Shown: positions 44,935 through 55,244 of the stretch, one piece after another
Layout of the letters: each line of letters begins with the position of its first letter
How positions within the stretch are numbered: the stretch's first letter is position 1
NCBI RefSeq assembly: GCF_026745355.1
Contig: NC_079206.1
Coordinates: 8,890,031-8,954,030 of the forward strand
Reading direction: 5' to 3'
Source: Beta vulgaris subsp. vulgaris
Taxonomy: Eukaryota; Streptophyta; Magnoliopsida; Caryophyllales; Amaranthaceae
DNA: 64,000 nucleotides
The notes under the pieces: generated by a model
Told to the model about the DNA's origin: nothing
What the model saw: only the letters and a program-made list of their open reading frames with translations
Databases searched by the model: none
Translations under genes and position numbers: made by a program

Positions 44935-46515
44935 TTAGACATTTCTTCTCCCTTTTGTGTCCTTAGCTATAGAGTCTACCAACTTGTTCAAGCCCCTACC
45001 TTCATGCACTAGCGTGACGTCTAGCAACTGTTGGAGCAATGCCCTGCATTCATTTACAATCCATGAAAAATTAGTTGGTATACTTTGTGGTGAAGTAACC
45101 TCTTTCCATGCCATAAGACTATCTGTTGATATGATCACATTTTTCCATCTCTTTCTTTTGATCCATTGGATCGTCATGTTAATGACTCCCAGCTCTGCTT
45201 CCATAGAATCCATTGCGTGAGAGGAGTATTGTAGGCCCTCCACCCAAGTATCCATATGATCCCTACAGATCGCTGCTCAGTATTAGGAGAGAAATACAAC
45301 ATTTAGGGTACTAAGGATGTTGAGTTCTTGCTCGAACTCATCTCTAGTCTCATTTAGGGTATTAGGAGAGAAATACAACATGCTTTTAGTCTCATTTGTT
45401 TTTTGCCTCCGCGAAGAGTAAGGCTCCGTTTGGTAGGGTGTAAAACATTTTCAGTGTAAAATGATTTTCATGGAAAACAATTTACAATGGAAAACACAAT
45501 TCCAAAATTAGTTTTCAGTTGTTTGGTTTCATGTAAAGAAAATGATGAAATTAAAGGAAAACGAAAGGGAAAGTAAGGAGGTAGTGAGAAAAGTGTACAA
45601 GAGAGATAAGGAAAACAGTTTTCCCTTCATTTTGAAAGGAAAATGATTTTCCATCATTGGGAGAGTAATTTTACCCCAAGGGAAAACGATTTTACTCTCT
45701 TTTGCCAACCAAACAATGTAAAACTAAAAATGAAGGAAAACAGTTTTACGGGAAAACGTTTTACACCCTACCAAACGGAGCCTAGGTGGGAGATTTCCAT
45801 AGAACCCCCCGGAACTTAAAAGGAGTCCAAGCTTTTTGGGCACGGGCCTCATGAATCTTTCTAGAAAGATACTCTAGGCACATAATGAAGAGGTAAGGAG
45901 AGAGTGGGTTACTTATGGATATCCGTAGTAGGTGTAAACGGGGAAGTACGAACTCCGTTGATTTGAATGGAAGTGGTGACCGAAGAGACACAACTCATGA
46001 TTAATTTTATAGAATCAGTGGAAAAATGAAAGAAGAGAAGACAATGCTCAATGAAGGACCATTTAACCTATCATAGGATTTTTCAAGATCAAGTTTTAGC
46101 GCAAATATGCCTTTTCTCCCTTTTCTTATTCATGGAATTAATGTATGATTTCCGAGGCTATATAAAGTTGACTTCAAAGCCTCGACTTAGGATAAATCTA
46201 TTTTGGTTAGGTGAGATAATATCATGAAGGTGATGTCTAATTCCACTAACCAAAATCTTTGTGATCATTTTATAGCTTGAGTTCACCAAACTAATAGGTC
46301 TAAAATGATTTACACGATTAGTATTCTCAATTTTGGAAATTGGAGTGATTATAGTTGAATTGATGGATTTAGGAACTTTGAGGCTTTCAAAGACATTGCA
46401 CACATGACTCAAGCAATCCATGTTTATATCATCCCAAAAATGATGGAAAAATAAAGCATGGTACCCATCCTCCCCGGAGGCTTTGTTACTACCAATTGCG
46501 AAAATAAAGCAATCT
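44935..46515 (-). pseudogene. L1-type LINE remnant: reverse transcriptase then RNase H, split by a MITE
   Basis: Minus-strand order is correct for a plant LINE. At 46515-46158 there is RT start (FAIGSNKASGEDGYHALFF, then PISKIENTNRVNHFRPISL). At about 46115-45785 there is LKLDLEKSYDRL (first catalytic Asp) and NPLSPYLFIMCLEYLSRKI. After the MITE at 45422-45782 comes LLFAEA, the end of the FADD-region motif, then NETKSMLYFSP. At 45255-44935 an RNase H domain carries EAELGVI, STDSLMAWK and LNKLVDSIAKD. Frameshifts and stops occur, and the zf-RVT domain is missing between RT and RNase H, so it is inactive. Confidence 0.85.
45422..45782. mobile_element. Tourist-like MITE inside the LINE
   Basis: The inverted termini GGCTCCGTTTGGTAGGGTG and CACCCTACCAAACGGAGCC are perfect, extended by TAAAAC/GTTTTA. 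TAA on the left and TAG on the right may be a mutated 3-bp duplication. The arms are rich in GGAAAACGATTTT. The GTTTGGTAG core resembles the element at 38354-38699. Confidence 0.8.
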
Positions 46516-47365
46516 AGAGGTAATGTTAACGAATTCTAGGTGTTGTAAGAAAAAAAATATTGTGTTTGGTGGTTTGAACTTTGAAGTGTGAACGAGAATT
46601 TGTGAAGTATCCAACGGATGAGATTTATATGTACTCTATATGATGTTATTGACATTAATTACTTCACAGAATTTAGAACTCTTCTATGATGTTCTAATAT
46701 GTACTCATGATCAGATGGTTGTAGCTGCTCATTTACATATGCTCCCAAAGCTCAGACTGAGACGACGACGGTGATCGTGGCTCAGGCGCCGTGATCCGGG
46801 TGACTGTAAATCTGTTACTGAAGCTTAGTGTATGTTGAGATTATAATTATTAGGCACTGTGACTCTGTGAGATTTTTCATTATTTTTGATCATGTTGTAT
46901 TGGTATAGGAAAAAAAATACTCTGTTTCAAATCATTAAAGTTGTTGTGTTGTATATGTTTTTTTGATACCCTTGTATTTGTCTAAATTAAGATTTGATTA
47001 ATAGTCTTGTAGTACTTGAAACTAAAACGATCGATCTCATATATGTCCCTCCTTAGTTCTTACCCTGCATGATTGAAGTTGAGGATTGGAGCAACAATCT
47101 TTCAATTGAGTAATGAGTGAAAATCATCATAAATGGTAACTAGTATGCAGGGTACCTGTTATATGATCTAATCCCTTGCCATTTCCAAATTTCCATATGG
47201 GGTTTCATACTCAACTACAACTACAATTACAACCCACAAAGCTCGACTCGCTGGCCCACTTTGAAAAAACCTGGTAAAAAAGTGGTTTTATACCTGTCCT
47301 AAGAAAATAATTAGGTACTCGGGTCAGGGTACAATCGTACAAGTTAAGTTTATTTTTGGGACGAA
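46516..47365. other. Intergenic, nothing recognised
   Basis: A short GC-rich patch near 46750-46800 (GACGACGACGGTGATCGTGG) is followed by AT-rich sequence. There is no open frame with a recognisable domain. Confidence 0.45.
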
Positions 47366-47533
47366 GTAAGCACGGTCTAATTTTAATATAAAAGTAGACC
47401 TAGTTACCAAATGGATATTAAATTAGTCATCGAAAGAAATTAACCTAGTCACTATTGGACTAATTCTCTTTTTAATATTGAGCTTGTCATTGGCTAATTT
47501 TAATTTAAAAGTAGGCGGTCTCTTATAAGACAA
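47366..47533. repeat. Dispersed repeat, copy 2
   Basis: Direct-orientation relative of 26961-27122, sharing ACGGTCTAATTTTAATATAA, GAAATTAACCTAGTCA and the ending GGTCTCTTATAAGACAA. Confidence 0.65.
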
Positions 47534-48204
47534 TTATGCATTCTAAGTAATTAGGATACCTTTCTCTTAAGTGAGAGTTTGATGTAAGTTAGTTTTAAGG
47601 ATATAACGTGAAATTTCTAAAAGTAAATTTGCACTACTTGTGCAATTTATATCATAAATTAATTTGGTGAAATTTTTACAAATCGAAAAGACATCTAGTA
47701 AAAAGTTTCTTTGAAATCTTATGAGCAATAACATGTCTGTTAGAGTAAGTCTATTGGATGATCTAAAAACTAGATTATGAGAAGAGAGGGGGGGAAAGTA
47801 TAATAAAAAATTAGGAGAGAGAAAAAGGAGGAGAGAGAGAAGGATGATCAGATCATCACAATGGTCTGATCATTGTTGGATCATAACCAAACCTCATGAA
47901 AGATAATAAATGGTAGGCCCCATGCATGGTGAGTTGGCAATAATCTAATGGGATTAAGAAAAGCAATCCACTAGTTAAAAAGTCCAAAATTGTAGATCAT
48001 TCATTGGAGGTAAATAAAACATAAAAATTAATGATAGATCATAAGTGAGGTGGAAGAGAGAGAAAATATTAAAATAATTGATAATCCAAATTTTTGGATG
48101 AACCATTAAGCATGAGTTCGTATTGTGTCGGACTCGTCCGACACAATATTCTCGTCGGACAACTTCAGTTAGAAGCACTTGTGCTTCAGTTAGACTTACT
48201 TGGG

Positions 48205-48545
48205 TTTCAGTTGGTCTTTATTTTTTTTCAGGTAGTCTTCATTTTTTTTCAGGTAGTCTTCATTTTTTTTCAGGTAGTCTTCATTTTTTTTTCAGTTGGT
48301 TCTTCTGCTTCAGTTAGACTTACTTATGTTTCAGTTGGTCTTTATTTTTTTTTCAGGTAGTCTTCATTTTCTTTCAGGTAGTCTTCATTTGTTTTTCAAC
48401 TAGTCTTCTTTTTTTTTCAGTTGGTTCTTGTGCTTCAGTTAGACTTACTTGGGTTTCAGTTGGTCTTTATTTTTTTTTCAGGTAGTCTTCATTCTTTTTC
48501 AGGTAGTCTTCATTTTTTTTCAGGTAGTCTTCATTTTTTTTCAGT
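48205..48545. repeat. Minisatellite, about 21-bp CAGGTAGTCTTCATTTTTTTT units
   Basis: Roughly a dozen imperfect tandem units occur in higher-order blocks, with CTTCAGTTAGACTTACTTGG interspersed three times. It translates as repeated peptide in several frames, which explains the long open frames here. Confidence 0.9.
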
Positions 48546-48829
48546 TAGTCTAAATGAAAATAACTTAGGTCTAAATGAAAGTAACTTAGGTCTAAATGAA
48601 AGTAACTCAGGTCTAAATGAAAGTAACGAACTGAAAGAATTAAGGGACGAACTGAAAGAATAAAGGAACCAACTAAAAAAATAAAATAACTAACTGAAAG
48701 AATAAAGTAATCAAATGAAAGGATAAACCAACCAACTGAAAGAATAGACCAACGAACTGAAAGAATGATTCGACTAACTGAAAAGAAAAATTCGACTAAA
48801 AGAAAAACTATTAAACTTGAAAGAAAGTC

Positions 48830-48993
48830 ATTCACTCTTACACTGAGCTCCTTAAGGAGATTGACAATGGCAACATCAAGAATGTTCCTGCTCTTGCCAT
48901 TGCTATTGACTATTGGAGGTTGTCCCCTGACTCTACTCTTAGGGATGTTGTCATGGTTGTTCGGTAGATGAGGCTCACCATCGCGATGTTGTC
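48830..48993 (+). pseudogene. Captured fragment of an alternative oxidase (AOX) gene
   Basis: One + frame reads [12 protein letters not shown], then [17 protein letters not shown] and [12 protein letters not shown] (48830-48964), followed after a one-base deletion by DEAHHRDV (48967-48990). This is the late third exon of plant AOX, the mitochondrial inner-membrane ubiquinol oxidase, including the conserved Tyr of IAIDYW and the E-x-x-H di-iron motif of DEAHHRDV. GTAAGT at 48997 sits where the last AOX intron donor would be, after a small deletion, so genomic rather than cDNA capture is likely. The frameshift and TAG stop (48965) make it non-functional as AOX. Confidence 0.85.
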
Positions 48994-49091
48994 ATTGGTA
49001 AGTCAGTTTGTGCCATTACCCATTAGTATATCTTCAAATGATGTGGCTGGTCTTACATAATTTACATAAATATCCTTAATTTCTTCAGCTA

Positions 49092-49151
49092 TGGCGGAAG
49101 AGCAGGAGGAGAGAGAAATCGACGACGGCGATGACGATGGTCCGACCAAAT
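49092..49151 (+). other. Possible second captured coding fragment
   Basis: After TTCTTCAG, an acceptor-like site, ATGGCGGAAGAGCAGGAGG begins a short acidic frame (MAEEQEEREIDDGDDDG) that looks like a gene N-terminus. It runs into the right arm. The source gene is not recognised. Confidence 0.3.
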
Positions 49152-49532
49152 GTATTGTGTCAGACGGTCTGACACAATACTTTCAAATTAAGCATACACA
49201 ATGGTAGATCCAAAAATTTGGATCATCAATTATTTTAATATTTCCTCTCTCTTCCACCTCACTTATGATCTATCATTAGTTTTTAATGGATGATCTACAT
49301 TTTTGAGCTTTTTAACCATTGAATTGATTTTTTTTAATACCATTAGATTGTTGCCAACTTACCATTTTTGAGCTCTTTCATGAGCTTTAACTATGATCCA
49401 ACAATGATCAGATGATCTGATCATCCTCCTCTCTCTCCTCTTTTTTTCTCTCTCCTGATTCTTTATAATATTTTTCTCCCTCTCTCCTCATGATCTGGTT
49501 TGTAGATCATCCAATGGGCTCACTCAAAATGA

Positions 49533-49748
49533 TAAGGCATTAACGCTTTACGAAAATTTGCTTTAACCACAAATATCTCTCAAATACAATAAATAAAAAT
49601 GATAAAAGTTATATTGTTGGATTCGTCTTGAAAAATACTATAATAACATATTTTTTTTAAAAAATCTATCAACATAAATTGAAAGTAATTAAGGGTTAAA
49701 GTTCGACCTCGAATATCATGCGTGTATTATATTTTGAAACCGAGGGAG
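49533..49748. mobile_element. Truncated Stowaway-like MITE
   Basis: It ends TATATTTTGAAACCGAGGGAG followed by TA and aligns with the reverse complement of 15744-15978 for most of its length, but the other terminus is missing next to the Pack-MULE's right end. Confidence 0.75.
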
Positions 49749-50101
49749 TACAATGTATAAGGACTTTACTGTTTAAAAAGGATTAATTCAGATTAGATGA
49801 ATAGAAAAACTGCAAATAATTAGATAAATTGATACTTGTATTAGCCACGATCCTAAATTACAGTTGCGTTTCTATAATACTCTATCTAACACATGATATT
49901 TTATGTAGATTGTAGTAAAAGAAACCGTAACAATTGATGAACATATGAAGAAATTATTGAAAATAATAATAAAAAAAAAAATCAAAATAGAGTCAATAAG
50001 AAAGAAAATTCCCATCCAAACACTTGAGAAAAATTGAAGGACATTGGGGTCAACCATTCTGAACTCATTAGTCATTAACATCTCATACCTTATTAGGTAT
50101 C

Positions 50102-51495
50102 TGTTGGAACCCAAGATGACGCTCAAGAAGGGGGGGTTGAATTGAGTGGTGAAATCTAATCGTTTTTCGCAAAAATCCTTTTACGGCTCAGTGCCAGGCT
50201 CTGAGCCAAACACTCGAAAATCGCTAATTTACGTCTTTGCGAATAATAAACTTAAAAGATATTAGATTTGACACAAGATATAACGTGGTTCAATCTCACC
50301 TCTGAGATCTACGTCCACAAGAAACAAAAACTCTTTTATTTCTTTGAATCCTAAAATATCAAACTCTTGATACAATACGATTCCCTCCTACTAACCCTAG
50401 TAGTGACCCCCAACACTTAACTCTAAGTGTTGACACTCTCTATAATGTTAAAGTTACAGAAAAAGAACGATCCTCAATGATGTGCTTCTTAGTCAAGCAA
50501 ATAGAGGATAATTACAATCGTGAAATAGTAACTTAAATCTGACTCGCTCAGTGCTATGCTCAGTGCCGGAGGAAACAGTTTTCAGCTCTTAATATTTTCG
50601 GTTTTTGTCTCTGAAAAACGTGAGATTTAAAAGTGAATTCTGATTCCCTTTTATAAGACTTGTTTAGGACGAAAATCACTTAAAAATATCTTTATCTTTT
50701 AATCCTTGATTTAAGGGATAAAATTTATCTTTTTCTATCTTTATCTTTTAAACTTAAAAAGATAAGTTTCCACATTAGATTTTCTTTTCAACTCAAATTC
50801 TGTTTTCTTTTATCAAAAAGATATTTTCCAAAATAAAATCTGATTTTATATTTTCTCAAAACACGTTTTATTAAATTCAGTTTTAAAACCTTTTTTCAAA
50901 ACACGTTTTACTAAAACGTTTTTTCCGAAAATTTCTTTTTCTAAAATTCTTTAAAACTCGTTTTTATCAAAATCTGATTTTTGTTAAAAATTTTCAAAAC
51001 TCGTTTTTATCAAAATCTTATTTTTATTGAAATCTTTTCAAAAACTCATTTTTATTAAAATCTTTTAGAAACTCGGTTTTACAAAATCTTTTTCTAAAAA
51101 CTCGTTTTCCTTAATCCCTTTTTATTTCTGATTTCGAAAATCTATTTCCTTATTTTGAAACTAATTTCCTTTTTATATAGACATATAACATTAACTATAA
51201 TTATTTATTTCTTAACTCTAAGAAAATAATAATATACTAATATATATAATCTATATTACGACACATAGCATATCACCAAGTTTGAGCATATTACATTTTA
51301 ATCTAAAGTTACTATTCTAAGAATTATAACTAAAACTTCATTTTGATTCTTCTTTTCTTCAAAGTCTTCGTTTATCAATTTCTTTCTTCATGCATCTGTT
51401 GCAACTGTTACATACTTTCATGCTACAAACATATTATATTAATTTTCATCATCAAAACATAATGTGCATAAAACATAACATGTACATGCACAACA
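50102..51495 (-). repeat. 3' LTR of the copia element
   Basis: Begins TGTTGGAACCCAAG and ends GTACATGCACAACA on the + strand. It pairs with 55245-56634. A GTGCCAGGCTCTGAGCC patch and a long TTTTATCAAAATC-rich region are shared by both copies. Confidence 0.95.
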
Positions 51496-51510
51496 AATTC
51501 CCCTTTTTGA
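51496..51510 (-). promoter_or_regulatory. Polypurine tract
   Basis: On the minus strand TCAAAAAGGGGAATT directly precedes the 3' LTR, the expected plus-strand primer site. A second purine-rich tract (about 51704-51730, minus strand) may be an ancestral PPT-like repeat. Confidence 0.8.
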
Positions 51511-52930
51511 TGATGACAAACCATAAATATAATATTGTTAATAACATTTGTTCCCTTAAAGTATGCATATATTTTTGTTCCCCTCAAAGTATGCATCATT
51601 AATCACATTAGGGAAAGTAACATAATATCTTTCACATACGTTTTCACAAGTAACTTGGTAACCAAGATAATTTCATTCAATAGTCTAAGTATTATACCAT
51701 CTTCCCCCTTTTGACATTATCAAAAAGGAGAGTATCAACATGTTTAGCAAGTCAAAGTGAGATATAGTCTGTAAAATAATTCAAGTAGCTCAAGCAATAA
51801 ATACTAAGGATGCTGGTGCTATGTCATAATCCAACTCACAATCCAAAGTCATTAAGCAAAATATAATCCAACTCACAATCCGAATTTATGAAGCAAGAAA
51901 TAATCATGAAGGATCATGGTTAGTAGCTAAGAATGTAGGATGGAGATAGGTAATGCAAGCTTAAAGATTTGAAATGGCAATTGGTAACAAGTGCTTAAAC
52001 CCTTTTTCAATTTTCAACTTTCGCAAATAAACATCTAAGACTTTCTTCACTGTGGCACTGTGTGTGCCACTGTGTACTGAACAATCTATTTCCTTTCAAA
52101 TATAACTAATCTTCGGATATATGGAATCCAAAATAATGATTTTCAAACCTTTGATAATATTTTTTCCATCTAGAAATTGAACTCTAAGATTTATCTAACA
52201 CAAGTGTCTTACTCATCTTTTCTTTTTTTCTTCTCTCTCTCTCTTTTTTTTTTTTTTTTTTTTAAGAGAGTCAGACCATACAATATTACTAGAGTCAATC
52301 AATAAGATATCAAAGGTAAAATAAGTTAATTCGAACCTCATTTTCTTCTAGATACATCTCATTGTATGAAACAGTACTTTCATTCTTTCAAGCATTAGTG
52401 TTTCTTCCAATCTTTTCATGTTCCCCCTTAACTAATGCATCTTCTTCTTTCACCATCTTATCAATATGACTATGTTCCATATACCATGAATCAAGATTAA
52501 AAGCACTTGTTGAACTTTGGATGAATGTGTGAAGAAAAGAAGGATAATAAAAGGGAAATGAAGATAAGGTGAGTATATGAGAAAAAAAAATGAGGCACAA
52601 ATGTCAAATTCATGAATAGAAAATCAGAATATTGGGCAAAAATCAAGCTCGCTATAGGGAAAGAATTAGCATTTCATAGCTCAAAAATTCGGCAACTTAG
52701 GATCATATAGCTTATTAGTTCGGCAACTTAGGATCATGACATTAGGACAGCATCATTAGACCATTACGAGTCCTTTTATATCAAGTGGACCTTTACTCAC
52801 AAAGCTTCACCAAGACATGCATCAATAACACTCTAATTAACATATTTAAAGGAGGACAATAGGCATAATACTCAACTAATTTCCAGAAATTAATCCCAAA
52901 GCCACGAGTTATCTTGTAAAAGGTTCATGC
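51511..52930 (-). other. 3' internal region of the retrotransposon, pol deleted
   Basis: No RT, integrase or RNase H motif is readable on either strand. The 70-aa minus frame at 52600-52388 (with SWYMEHSHIDKMVKEEDALVKGEHEK) is not a recognised domain. A CT/T-rich run lies at 52230-52263. Confidence 0.55.
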
Positions 52931-53160
52931 ATGACATTCAATATAATTACCTTGATCACATAATTACTTTTCAAACCACTTACCACCATCACATTCTCTA
53001 TGGAGTGTGTTAAAGATTTACCGACATTTCAAATACCAATTTATCCTTTTTATTAGTGCCAAATATAAACACCTCCATGGTAGGCTACTAGTGAGAGGAA
53101 TTGAGATTTATCACTAGTCATATGTCTTGAACAGCCTTTGTCAAGATACTATAGGCTGCT
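52930..53160 (-). pseudogene. Protease / gag-pre-integrase remnant
   Basis: The minus strand reads DKGCSRHMTSDKSQFLSLV (about 53149-53093). In intact copia elements this is D-S-G-C-S-x-H-M-T, with DSG the aspartic protease catalytic triplet; here it is DKG. Then FGTNKK, and after shifts SLTHSIENVMVVSGLKSN, a gag-pre-integrase-like motif. Similarity stops near 52930, marking the pol deletion edge. Confidence 0.7.
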
Positions 53161-53186
53161 TCCTCTCACATTTGCCTGCAAAAGAA

Positions 53187-55205
53187 TCACTTGTTAGTTT
53201 TAGGAACCCAGATTTGTTTGGGTCCCTTTTTCTTACGCTGAGCATCAAGTATGTCTTTTCTAACCCAGATTTGAGTAACATGTTTGATATTCTTTGCAAT
53301 TCGATTTTTCTTTTTGTTGCAGTCGTCAATTAGATGACCATTATTTCCACAAAAATTGCAAATTAGATATTCAGGAAGGCCCACGTATTTTCTCTTTCGA
53401 AAGTCTCTTTCGAAGGTTCTGGCACTGGGTTGCTGGTCAGTATATCCTAATCCAGTTTTGTTCATGTTGTTTGTGGTGCAAGTTAAGTAATTTAGAGCAT
53501 TCATCCCATTAGTCCATTTTTCGTGCATCTTTCGAGCAATAGAAAGTTGTGATTCCAAAATTCAACTGAGGTATTTAAATCACTACTTCTTTTTCGGGAA
53601 GTCTCTAAGTCTTTTTTAACTTTATCCAACTCTTCTCTTATCTTTGCATCACTAGGCAACATTAGTGGAACAATTCTAGATTGTTGTCTTGAGTTTTAAG
53701 ATCATTCAACTCGTGATTTAATTTTCAATTTGTTCCTCAAGACTAGATTTTTCAGCTTGAACTCAGTGACTGGCACTGAGTTTTACGAGATTATCAACTA
53801 GAGTCTTTTCTTGTTTTAGTGTGTTTATCTCTAAGTCTTTCTCGTCAATCCTTTTCATAGAGTTTTTTTTCTTTAAGTAATTCCTTATATTCTGTTTCTA
53901 ATCCAATTTTTAGCCTGTCAAATTTTTTATTTCCTTTTCATGTTATCAAAATTATCATTCATGTTTTGACAATCATCAATTACGTTTTCAAGCAATTGAC
54001 AAGCTTACTTTTGGAAAGAAGATGAATTGAAGGTTTTAAAGAAGTTAGACTTACCTCACTGTCTTCTTCCTCTTCAAGAGGGTTCGAACTTTTAGCCATC
54101 AAGCATAGATGTGAGTCGTCATGGCTCAGTGCCGTCTTCAGAGTTGTCTGTACAGCATTCAGACATAATTTTGCTGTGGTCTGAGCCTGGCACTGATCCT
54201 CGTCAGAATCCGAGTCTCCCCAGACTGCTGCGATCATGTTTCTTGTACTCTTCTTGACTGCTCCGTTTTTCTTAGGCTTTTCTTCATCCACAAGAGGGAT
54301 TCTTTAATCCTGTGATCATACTCACCACACTTGAAACAACCAGAGTTAGTAGCACTTTTCTTAGGGTTAGAAGTAGTGCCTTTACCTTTGAAGTTTCCAC
54401 TTCTCCTGAAGTTGTTGCTCCTGTTCTTTTTTAAGAAATTTTGAAACTTTCTAGTTAGAAACGCTACTTCTTCATCACTTTCACTATCATCCGTTTCTAC
54501 TTCAGTTTTTAAGGCCAACCCTTTATTCTTTGGTTCATTTGATTTAGGATCTAAAACAAGTTCATGGGTCATTAAAGAACCAATTAGTTGTTCTAGTGAA
54601 GTTTTGTTAGATCTTTAGCCTCTTGAATAGCAGTGATTTTGGGAAGCCATTTATTAGTCAAACTTCTTAACACTTTTCTAACTAAATCTTCAGAAGAATA
54701 GATTTTTCCTAAGGATCTTAGTTCATTAGTTATTAGTGTGAATCTGGTAAACATATCTTTAATAGATTCGTCCTTATTCATTGTGAACAATTCATATTCA
54801 TGGACTAGTAAATCTATCCTAGACTGTTTTACCTCATTTGTACCTTCATGGGCCAATTCCAGTGTGTCCCAAATTTCCTTAGCAGTAGTACACGTCGAGA
54901 TTCTTGAATATTCATCAGGTCCAATTCCAGATTGGAGAATACTCATAGCTTTGTAATTCTTTTCGGCTTTTCCATAGTCAACAGAATTGTACTCATCTTC
55001 CTCTTTGTCGATCAGGTTTCCTTCATCATCTTTGTTTTGAATAGGAAGAGGTCCAGTCTTTATGATTCTCCAGCATTGAAAATCAGAACCTTGAATGTAG
55101 ATCCTCATCCTAGTCTTCCACCATCCATAATCATTCCCGTTGAAAATTGGACACTTGGAATACTTGTCACGTAGTCATCTTGCGTGTTCATGATTTCTAT
55201 TCTCT
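53187..55205 (-). pseudogene. Ty1/copia gag (UBN2-type with zinc knuckles), frameshifted
   Basis: Minus strand. Pieces in order are: a start near 55192 (MNTQDDYV, then a frame change); CPIFNGNDYGWWKTRMRIYI into the UBN2/gag core to 54593 (EEDEYNSVDYGKAEKNYKAM, ATTAKEIWDTLELAHEGT); 54572-54234 (PKNKGLALKTE, a FKKN region and knuckle CFKCGEYDHRIKE); 54291-53980 (DEEKPKKN onward, acidic DSDSDEDQ); a coiled Lys/Glu-rich stretch; and 53558-53187 with a second knuckle, CNFCGNNGHLIDDC. A one-base loss inside the first knuckle removes its last Cys and breaks the frame. The gag protein would package element RNA; here it is split in at least four frames. Confidence 0.88.
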
Positions 55206-55230
55206 AGATGTAGTCTTACGAGAATAGCCT

Positions 55231-55242
55231 GCTCTGATACCA
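55231..55242 (-). promoter_or_regulatory. Primer-binding site for initiator tRNA-Met
   Basis: On the minus strand TGGTATCAGAGC lies two bases inside the 5' LTR, the classic plant PBS complementary to the 3' end of initiator tRNA-Met. It fixes the orientation of the element. Confidence 0.92.
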
Positions 55243-55244
55243 CT

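Larger units (their letters stand above)
47743..49525. mobile_element. Long-TIR Mutator-like element (Pack-MULE)
   Basis: The left arm 47743-48149 and right arm 49152-49525 are inverted near-copies of about 370-400 bp. Both start GAGTRAGYCYATTGGATGATC and continue through GATCAGATSATC and AATATTAAAATAATTGAT blocks. The inner edge of each arm is a palindrome: TGTGTCGGACTCGTCCGACACA near 48124-48147 and the related 49153-49179. Between the arms lie 21-bp minisatellite repeats (about 48200-48545), AACTGAAAGAATAAA repeats (about 48600-48790) and a captured alternative oxidase fragment. No transposase is present and no 9-bp duplication was found. Confidence 0.8.

Noticed and set aside
48094..48835. 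Open frames of 80-96 aa with repeated SGSLHFF or ILSV peptides
   Set aside because: They are minisatellite translations that change frame without loss of the repeat.
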